DNA of 64,000 nucleotides from Acridotheres tristis. Lineage: Eukaryota; Chordata; Aves; Passeriformes; Sturnidae. The notes beneath the pieces were generated by a model. It saw only the letters and a program-made list of their open reading frames with translations, did not search any database and had not been told where the DNA came from. The position numbers and the translations under genes were made by a program. Positions 56,460-64,000 of the stretch are shown here, piece by piece; position 1 is the first letter of the stretch; the number at the start of each line of letters is the position of its first letter. The DNA lies in contig CM072893.1 in the NCBI GenBank assembly GCA_037013685.1, positions 17,193,736 through 17,257,735 of the forward strand. The letters run 5' to 3'.

Positions 56460-57642
56460 GAGCTGTTTGGTATTCTTCATCTAAACTGTTCTACACCCAA
56501 TACCTGGGAAGAAAAAGAAAGCAGTCATTCAGAGTATCGCAACATAAGAACAAGTAGAGTCAACTGAGATTTAAATTAGTAAGACCTGTTTATTGGATTT
56601 TCTTCTGATCCTTCTGCACAACTGAACCCTTTCCCATCCTGTGCTGGCAGTGCCTACAGCAGCTCTCCCTACCCCATCTTCACTGGTTTCAGTTCCTGGC
56701 CCTTTCCTGTGTTGCTGTGTGGGCTGTGAAGCAGGCTGCAGAAACCAGGAGGCCACAAGAACTACTGAACATCCATCAGTTGACATTAGAGCATGAACAA
56801 AGCATATGATGCACAAAGGTACATTTGGCACAGTAAACATTACTCCATGAAGCCAGAGTTCAATAATAATCAAGACTTAGAATTAGCACTCTGCCTTCTG
56901 GAATGGCACAAAAATCCAAATCCTTGCAAGCTGTCCTCCAACCCAGTCTTCCCTCCAGACCTCCCCTGAGTCAAAAGAGCTGTGCACAACCCTAAGGATT
57001 ATGGCTCCAGTGAAGATAAGGAGGATGCAGCACAAATCTGTAGCTCAATGTTCACAAGGATTTGGGGGAATTCTTTTGATTTAGGTAGGTCCATCAGAAT
57101 ACAAAATGTTATTATTTTCTTCTTCATTCTCCTTAAGCTTGAAAGCTTAAGGCAAGGAACACAGATCTGCTATTATTTCACAATACACAGAAAGATCCAC
57201 AAACCTAGGAGGGAGGCAAACAGTGGTATATATTTTTGGAGCCAGGAACAGAGCAATGGAAGTGGGCTTCAGAACTTTGTGTTCAAATCCTCCTCATCTG
57301 AGATAAAAACCATAAATTGGACCAAAATGAGGGACTTATCGCTGTAGTGTATTGCTGATCCAGGCAGAGGAGACACCAGAGTAGCAGTCTGCTACATCAG
57401 CAAGGTCCTGCAGTGAAGCCAGCCCCATGACAAGGCCCATCATTTCTGCTCTGTGACAATCCACACCTGGGACCAAGCATAATCAGAGCAAAGAGACTTG
57501 GGGGCTCAGTAATCTTTTCCCTCACATGAATATGTTGGCTTAATGGCTGGATTGTATAGCTTGTGTGGTAGCATGGAATTTTTACTTAGTACATTCCTGC
57601 TTCATCAGAACTGCATCTTTAGGATCCAAAACTGAATATACT
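56460..57642. other. Noncoding stretch, nothing recognised
   Basis: Ordinary to AT-moderate composition, unique-looking, no gene or repeat family. Confidence 0.5.
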
Positions 57643-57643
57643 T

Positions 57644-57753
57644 GGAATCACAGCACATCACAGAATCATGGAACCATATAGGTGGGAAATACCTTTAAGA
57701 ACATTGAGCCCAATGTTAAAGCTAACACTGCCAAGTCCACGCTAAACCATGTT
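57644..57753 (-). mobile_element. CR1 LINE tail, antisense
   Basis: Antisense CR1 3' end: CACAGAATCATGGAACCATA, TGGGAAATACCTTTAAGAAC, ATTGAGCCCAATGTTAAAGC, TAACACTGCCAAGTCCACGC, TAAACCATGTTC. About 110 bases, so a very short 5'-truncated insertion. The wording matches the bird CR1 variant with AACACTGCCAAGTCCACCACTAAACC. No open frame. Confidence 0.92.
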
Positions 57754-57754
57754 C

Positions 57755-57940
57755 TAATTACAAATATGCAAGTGTATTTAATGTCTGCTGCTCTCTGTTT
57801 GCAATCCTAGATGCATTTTTGAGGTGTAAATGAAAGACCGACTTTTGCGTCAGACATTCCAAGGTTGTCAACATGACTATCAAGAGATTTGTAGATGAGT
57901 CCTTAGAACTAAACTTTGACACGATCCACTTTCTTAATGT
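57755..57940. other. Short noncoding spacer
   Basis: Unique-looking, nothing recognised. Confidence 0.5.
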
Positions 57941-57941
57941 A

Positions 57942-57999
57942 AAGAAAAAAAAAAAGAAAAAGAAAAAGAAAAAGTGGGGGGAAGAAAAAGAAAAAAGGT
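57942..57999 (+). repeat. (AAAAAG)n simple repeat
   Basis: AAAGAAAAAAAAAAAGAAAA then AAAAAG units, an interruption TGGGGGG, and AAGAAAAAGAAAAAAGG. About 58 bases of nearly pure purine. No retroposon body precedes it, though the CR1 tail ends ~190 bases upstream. Confidence 0.88.
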
Positions 58000-59485
58000 A
58001 TTGCCCTGCTGAGTTGTTAAAGAGGGAATTGAACGTAAAAACATATAGTGAAGTCTGCCTGAGTCTATAGACAGCCTGGACTGTAGCTGAGAAAGGCATG
58101 AGCTGCCTGCACCCATCTCGGTATGTCAGTTCTGAAACCCAATGCTGACACTTTAGAAAGAACTACTCAAATGGCTTTCCTATCTGCAAATTTTTGTGGA
58201 TGTCTGCAACTCTCTTAATTAGCCTCCAGTCCCAGGTCATTTTCTGCTTTTCTCAAGAAGGCAAAACATTCAACTATCTTTTCTTCAACAGCCAAACCAA
58301 TCTGTATCTTTCATGTTACAGACATTTATGTTGCATTCACAATGAGGCACCATCTCAAAATGTAGGAATGGCACAGAATAAAGAGTTTACCATCAATTTC
58401 CATAAGTTTAGGAATCTTGGAATGATTCTATTGTTCATGATTCTCCTCAATTCATCTCTCCTGGCACATAGATCATGTTGCAGTCCTCCCTGTGTGCCTC
58501 CTTTTCCTCAGTACCAGGGATCACACCATCGTGCAGTTCATCTCAAACTTGGTACTGCAGCCATTTGATCAGGACTGAAAGCTGTGGTCTCACCAAGGGG
58601 AGGCACTGTGGACTGGGGACAAGGAGGAAGGATTAGTGGACATGTTCTGGTGAGCTTTAGCGTGGCTTTTAGCTTTGAAATGCTAGGACCCATAATGGGT
58701 TTGGTGGAGTGTGTGTGGTTTGTTTGGTTTTCCCTAGGTTTTTTTTAACTATTAAGAACAGAGTTTAAAGCCAGAAGAATTGCAAAAGTTGTTGTGTGTC
58801 TTGTCATGTTTCCAGGTTCCCTCCTTTTCTCGTGTTCTGGAAGCACAAATGAAATAAGATGAACCTGAATCTGAAAAACCCCTTCATGAGTGTGGTTACT
58901 GCCCTTAGTCTGATGAGGCATGTTCATCTTCACTCCCACCTTGAAGTACCACATCCAACCCTATGTGTCACTGGTTCACCACCTCTGCCTCCATCCCATA
59001 CCAATCCATCTGAATGGCCATTCCCACCCACACTTGTCCATCCATCCATCCTAGCCTAGCTGTCTGTCTGTCTGCGAGAACTGATCTTCCCGAGTGTTTA
59101 ATTGGCACAGCAAAGATAGCAGCAAAGTCCTCAAGTCATGTGGGGCTCACTAGCTCTGAGAAGGTGCTCTTCTCCCAGGCAGCAGTTGGGGGGACATTTA
59201 TGTTGACCCACAATTCTCCTCACCCCTTCTTTGAAGAGGACAGCCCTGCAATGACGAGAGAGGGGCCAGCAGACAGCACCCCACAGCAGGACTAGGAGTA
59301 CACAGCAAGATAAACCTGTGTGCCAAGGGTTTTCTCCCTTTGTGCTTGCTCCCGGGGAGCCTATCTGGCAGAGAAAAGTCCAGTGCCCTCCCTCTTGTCA
59401 CCCTTCCTTTCCCCACCAGCAGCCCCCAGCCCGACAGAGAGACCAGGCTGGATGGAGAGCCTTTCTCTCCAGCGTGCCGCACTAT
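58000..59485. other. Noncoding stretch, nothing recognised
   Basis: Ordinary composition. 58720-58746 has a GGTTTT-like run. 59036-59075 holds short CATC and TGTC tetranucleotide runs. No repeat family or exon. Confidence 0.5.
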
Positions 59486-59489
59486 GACA

Positions 59490-59730
59490 GATGATTGACT
59501 CGAAACAATATCTAAGGCGATCAGGATAAAGTACCGACCATTTCAAGGCTCAGCAGAATTCAAATTCTAATTAGACTTCTCACCACATTCCAAATAAAAA
59601 TTGTTCCCCTGATATCCTTTTTGCCTATCAGGTGTCTCTCCCTGATCGCTGGAACAAAACGCATAAAGAAAGTGATTAAAGCCATAACAAAGGCATAAAA
59701 TTGAAATTATCGCTGGTATCACATCTGGGA
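59490..59730. promoter_or_regulatory. Candidate conserved noncoding element
   Basis: TGATTGACTCGAAACAATAT, CTAAGGCGATCAGGATAAAG, TTCAAATTCTAATTAGACTT, CCAAATAAAAATTG, GAACAAAACGCATAAAGAAA, TTGAAATTATCGCTGGTATC. Contains CTAATTAG (palindromic homeodomain core), AACAAT (SOX-like) and retained CpGs. Pattern-based inference. Confidence 0.42.
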
Positions 59731-59734
59731 GCAG

Positions 59735-61175
59735 AGTGTGTCACCACACTGCCCCCCTCCCCTCGGAGTGCTCCCTTCCCAAATAGACACACACACATCC
59801 CCCCATAGTTCTTGCCTCAAATGTGAGTGATAGGCTGGGGGACAGGGGGCGGAGGGGGATGAGAGAAGGTCTTGTTCCAGGTTGGAAGTCATCCATTCCC
59901 ATGGTATGGAAAAGCATCTCAGCCCACACCCCCCGGACCTACTGCCTCCAGCCTAAGGCTGTGCTGGAGTAGCAGTGGGTGTAAATTGCTTCACAATCTC
60001 TGGTGCTGCTTTATATCAGCTGAGGATGTAGCCCACATCATCTGCAAATGCAACACATGCAGGCGCCTGAAGCGTACACACCCAGGGAGAGGAAAACACA
60101 TAAACACAGAGGCCTGCTCACTGCCAGGCGCTCTCTAATGAACGCAGAGACAAACCCTTCTCTGGGGCAGGCACCCCCTGTGCACACCTACCCACACATG
60201 CACACACTCATGCTCAGAGCCAAACCTCCAGTGCACCACACATATACCAAAAGGTTTCCTGTGCCCACTGATGCCTGTGATGCAGCCAGAAACCCCACCA
60301 CACACCCCCAAACAAACACAGAGTGTGAGCCTGTACCTCTTCACTACACACAGAGGGTTATAAATCAACATACTATCGGAGCCCCTACGTGTTCCCCCAC
60401 ACACGTATGAAACATACCTATAGATTGTAATCTTGAGCATAGCAATCCACAAAAACTGAATATTGCACATCCTAATTCCTACTCCATGTGCCCCCCAAGC
60501 ACCTGCATGAACATGTGTGTAGACAGGCTACACATAATCCTTATACAGCTTATTGCTATTTTATTTTTTTAACAATTTCATCCATTTGCGACATATGTAT
60601 ATATCCATAAGGGTAATTCACACACAGGTGTGTATATATATCCATTAAAAAAGAAATATCAGTACTGCACAATCCCCTGCAATGTCTCATGGCCCCCAAC
60701 ACATGGAGCTCACAGGCATGTGCACCTCCAGGCACACCCATTCTCAGTGCAGAGGTCACTCTGCCAGCACAACCCTCAGTGGTCCAGATGTGAGCTTGTT
60801 CAGACAGAGTAAATACACACGTGCCCTGCTAGGCAGGGAGGGGACAGCCTTGTCCCTCTCCCTCCTTTAGCAGGGATGCAGTGCTGTAGGCTCAAACAAC
60901 CCCTCTCCTGATTTACATGAGCAGGGGGGAGCAGGATGCCCCTCAGCCAGGCACCCAGGGCTACTGGGGGACATTTATGGCAGCAGGTGCCGGGCTGCAG
61001 TGGTGGACACCCAGTGCCAAGGCTGCCCTTTCCCCCTCCTGGATCTTTGCCCTGCCTCTGCTGAGCTCAGGACACCCTCAGGAATGGCCCATTTCATTTT
61101 TCAGCTGCATGAGGGGCCACTCCAGAAGAGAGTTAAAAAGAGAGAGAGTGAGGGAGAAAAAGAAAGGGACTAAAG
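59735..61175. other. Noncoding stretch with G4 motif and CA-rich zone
   Basis: 59836-59859 has G runs GGGG, GGGGG and GGGGG plus GG's, a likely quadruplex on the plus strand. 60150-60410 is rich in CACAC words without forming a clean repeat. 61130-61165 is GA-rich. No gene recognised. Confidence 0.5.
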
Positions 61176-61179
61176 CGAT

Positions 61180-61612
61180 ATAAAATTAAAAGGTAAAAAG
61201 CAGGAACGCAAATGGGAGAGAGCTCTTTCAGCTTTCACATTATTAATGACTCTTCAAAAAATCGGCGAGTTTTCCAATCTTCTCCGAGAAGCGCTTGAAG
61301 GAGCTCACAGATGAAACTGACCTTCAAAATGTTCTTTGGTCTTTAGTTAAGAAATTCGCTCGCCATTATGGCATCATTAGGGAAACAAGGATAAAATTAC
61401 TCCATGGTTAATGACCTATAGTATCTCCCCACCAAAATTTGTTTCAGATCTAATAAAACTGTGCTTAACACACTCGGATGAGTTATGAGGACTGTTCTGC
61501 AGGGTATTAAAATGTGGAAAATAGATTTTCCGAAGCTGGGGGGACTGGACTTTTCGAATCAGATAGCAGAATGGAATTTTCTGGGCAATAAATTCTTCCA
61601 TGTCTCAATTTC
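61180..61612. promoter_or_regulatory. Candidate conserved noncoding element (long)
   Basis: AGCGATATAAAATTAAAAGG just upstream, then CACATTATTAATGACTCTTC, AAAAATCGGCGAGTTTTCCA, TCCGAGAAGCGCTTGAAGG, AATTCGCTCGCCATTATGGC, ATCATTAGGGAAACAAGGAT, TCCATGGTTAATGACC and ACTCGGATGAGTTATGAGG. CpGs are abundant for AT-rich DNA. One of the strongest enhancer-like islands by eye. Confidence 0.45.
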
Positions 61613-61615
61613 ATC

Positions 61616-61682
61616 TCGCTCTCGCTCTCTCTCCCTCTCCCTCTCCCTCTCCCTCTCTCTCTCTCTCTCATGCTCTCTCCCT
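61616..61682 (+). repeat. (TC)n microsatellite, compound
   Basis: CTCGCTCTCGCTCTCTCTCC, four CCTCTC hexamer units and a (CT)8 run. About 65 bases, pure pyrimidine apart from two G's at the left. Confidence 0.93.
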
Positions 61683-61689
61683 GAAATGC

Positions 61690-62125
61690 TAAAGCAACAT
61701 GGCAATCTTTAAAGTGCAGAAGCTTATATAAACTTTACCCTCAAAACCCCAAAAGAGGGTCCCCATCTTTTAATGCTTTCTTTTTGTCTTGCATCTGAGA
61801 AGAAGGCACAATCCCTCATCAGAAGAGGTCTGGTACCATTAACAGAGCCAGTTCAGCTGCGAGGCGTTTTGGTATTGCAGCGTTGCAGTTTGGACTTCAC
61901 ATGAGTCCAGGAGGCTGCCAGCATCCCTGCACGGGTGCTGCTGTGCCAGCAGGGAACAGGAGCAGGATGGAGACTATGCAGGGCTGCCCAGGGGTGCATG
62001 GGGGATACCTCCCCACTGCCCCACACGCCAACCTGAGGCATCGGTGGGAGCCTGCAGGGACCACTGCTGAGTGCTTCATTCCTGGGCTGCCCATAGCTCA
62101 CGTCTCGCTGAGGAGACACCAGCAG
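61690..62125. other. Noncoding stretch leading to CpG island
   Basis: AT-moderate at the left, becoming GC-rich from 61900. Nothing recognised; open frames of 138 (minus) and 81 (plus) codons overlap and lack domains. Confidence 0.5.
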
Positions 62126-62129
62126 TAGC

Positions 62130-62335
62130 CATGGAGCGCAGATCTGGGGCGCCTGCACACGTGTGCTGGCCCCAAGGTGACGCGCACGTGTGCGCCCGTA
62201 CGGCAGCCGGCTAACGCATCCTTGGCGGAGGCACGAGCCCCGCTGGCACCGCTGCTGCGGGCAGGTCACCGGGGCCCACGGACGGGCAGCTCGGGGCAGA
62301 GCGCGGCCCGTCTCATCTGTCGGTGCCTGAAGCAG
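62130..62335. promoter_or_regulatory. Small CpG island with CACGTG boxes
   Basis: About 24 CpG dinucleotides in ~205 bases of GC-rich DNA, far denser than anywhere else in the window. It holds the perfect palindrome CACACGTGTG at 62156-62165 and GCGCACGTGTGCGC at 62182-62195, both centred on a CACGTG E-box. No TATA box or exon was recognised. It may be an orphan CpG island (an unmethylated enhancer or the promoter of an unannotated noncoding RNA), but GC-rich drift is not excluded. Confidence 0.6.
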
Positions 62336-62379
62336 GAGCCAGGGACTCCAATGGTGCTTTTAGGTTAGTGAGGGCTAGT

Positions 62380-62640
62380 TACTGCCGCTGAGAGAGGTGG
62401 CTTGCGAGGTAATGGCATTTTGCTCTCTTTAAACTTTAATCTTTCCTATTAATTCCCTGCAACTGGAGAATGTATGAGAGTTAATGTTCCATGAACGTGT
62501 TTCTCAGCCGACAGTCTCTTCGAGCTAATTACCTTCAGGTGCTAAATGGAGGGAAATTGCAATCCATTTGGATGTGAAAAAATTTCGCCTTTCCAATCCC
62601 CTGTGCAACATTCTTTTTCCTGAGTGTTGCAGAAAGAATG
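62380..62640. promoter_or_regulatory. Candidate conserved noncoding element
   Basis: GTTACTGCCGCTGAGAGAGG, CTTGCGAGGTAATGGCATTT, TTTAATCTTTCCTATTAATT, CCATGAACGTGTTTCTCAGC, CGACAGTCTCTTCGAGCTAA, TTACCTTCAGGTGCTAAATG. Retained CpGs, AATT/TAAT cores and unique-looking text, right beside the CpG island. Confidence 0.4.
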
Positions 62641-62644
62641 CACT

Positions 62645-62930
62645 TGGCTTCTTTCTTTTTTTTTATGTTTTCCTCCCCTCTCTACCCTCACCCTCCTCCC
62701 TCCTTCCCCAAAACCCCTATCCTCACCAAGAACCTGTCTTCCCTCAAAGACCTTGGGTTCTCCAGGAGACTCCATGGTAGGCTCAGCAGGGGGGAGCATT
62801 GTCCTCAACACAATCAAATGGACAGCACACCAGTCAGGAAGAGGGGGGAAAGCATCCATGAAATCCAAACACGTGGCGAAAACGTGGAGGGCAAAGTGAG
62901 GAAGACAGCAAGAGACTTCCTTTGGAGGTC
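62645..62930. other. Noncoding stretch, C/T-rich at left
   Basis: 62650-62720 is pyrimidine-rich. Nothing else recognised. Confidence 0.5.
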
Positions 62931-62934
62931 TGAA

Positions 62935-63065
62935 GTTAAAGTGTATTTACACGCTTAATAACACGCTTATTACAGCCATTTCCCAGTTGTTGAGTTTTGA
63001 ATACAGAGATAATAGAATTTTACAAGCTACATAAAGCCATTATGCTTTTGGATCTGGGACTGGGG
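62935..63065. promoter_or_regulatory. Weak candidate conserved element
   Basis: GTGTATTTACACGCTTAATA followed by ACACGCTTATTACAGCC: the ACACGCTTA word is repeated 13 bases apart. Then GAATACAGAGATAATAGAAT and ATAAAGCCATTATGC. AT-rich and unique-looking. Confidence 0.32.
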
Positions 63066-63069
63066 AGGG

Positions 63070-64000
63070 AGTTCGGTAGAACCCTTGGAAAAAAGAAAAA
63101 GGGAAGGAAATCAAATGTGTTCAGACTGGGCCTGGAAATGAGTGTCTTCATATAGGCTGACAGAGCCAGTCAGGGTACATGTGAACACGCATAGCTAGAG
63201 GCTTTGGATGAACATCTCTCCTATCTGGAAACCACATTCTCTCATGCCCCACAGATGACCACTGGAGATGATGGACATCTCAAATAGAAGCCCCTGGCAA
63301 TAAGAGGTTCCCTGTTACCCATTTAGCTACCAAAGAGCCAAGACAAGTGGTGCCAGACAGATTCACCAGACAAAAAAACCCCAGTGAGAACAGCTACACT
63401 AAATTCAGGGGGTTCTGTGCCATGACTACCACCAGTAGATTTTGATCTAATCTGCCTTTGGTGTTTATGATAGACTTACTGCAGCATTGTCTAAAAGGCT
63501 TCATGCAACCTTGCCTCAGAGTCAACCATGGCAATTATCAGAAGCAGAAGTCTTTCCCACAATAATGTAAATATGCTCCAACTGGGAATGGTGTCACTTG
63601 AGAAAAATCCTTGGAGCTTTGCTGAACCAGCAAGATGTTCTTGCAAGATCATTCAAATGCCCTGTTTTTATGGCTCTCCTCATAGTCCAGATGCCACTGA
63701 GAGATAAAGCTAAACCTGCACTTTGTCAGTAGACTGAAATTGAAAACGTTTATCAATCTCTGTAGACTAAAACACTTGCTGAATTCTCCTAGCATCATTT
63801 CAGCCATTAGTGACTGAAGGTGCAGATGGTTTGCTATTCGTCCCACTGGTTCTCTGCAGAGACACGTTCACTTTGACGTGGGTGTTGGGGAACTTGTCTA
63901 CAGACTCCATCCAAGAAAAGCAGTTCAGAGATGTTCTGTCTCTGGACTCTTGCTCAGTCTGAATTACCAGCTTTGACCAACTGCCCTAGATAGTGTTTTA
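63070..64000. other. Noncoding stretch, nothing recognised
   Basis: Ordinary composition to the window end. No repeat family or exon. The 65-codon minus frame at 63649-63846 has no recognisable domain. Confidence 0.5.

Overview
The window looks like 64 kb of intergenic or deep intronic DNA from an amniote, most likely a bird. The strand-asymmetric CR1 tails (3371-3619 and 57644-57753) have the avian/reptilian CR1 3' end. The recognisable repeats are otherwise worn MIR-like CORE-SINEs and palindromic DNA-transposon remnants shared across amniotes. There is little recent transposon DNA, which fits a bird better than a turtle, crocodile or mammal. Nothing looks prokaryotic: no operons, ribosome binding sites, tRNA, rRNA or CRISPR arrays. 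The species and chromosome cannot be told from the sequence alone.

No protein-coding exon was recognised on either strand. The open frames are short, have no familiar domain and overlap each other in several frames. The two 210-codon frames near 25.4-26.2 kb are open only because they run through a pentanucleotide repeat with no stop codon. The window therefore reads as a gene desert or very long intron.

Layout. 1-3.4 kb is featureless. 3.4-5 kb holds a CR1 tail, a MIR copy and low-complexity T/G and G-rich tracts. 5-6.8 kb is a GC-rich block followed by two AT-rich islands that look like conserved noncoding elements (CNEs). 6.8-24 kb is mostly unremarkable, with CNE-like islands at 11.6, 14.5, 16.0-17.2 and 20.7 kb, an old CR1 fragment and a Chompy-like palindrome at 17.3 kb. 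24.06-24.34 kb holds a long imperfect palindrome. 24.8-25.9 kb holds an (ATCC)n and a very long (GAGGA)n array. 26.8 kb holds a hAT-like inverted-repeat remnant. 28-64 kb alternates ordinary sequence, MIR copies and CNE-like islands (29.7, 31.6, 35.8, 38.2, 43.5, 45.7, 49.4, 51.5, 55.1, 59.6, 61.3, 62.5, 63.0 kb), plus a small CpG island at 62.1-62.3 kb.

How it may work together (inference): non-repeat AT-rich islands, many carrying TAATTA or octamer-type ATTTGCAT motifs, sit at intervals of a few kb with few repeats between them. That is the usual appearance of the regulatory landscape of a developmental transcription-factor gene, which would lie outside the window. I cannot name that gene, and the conservation itself has to be tested by alignment.
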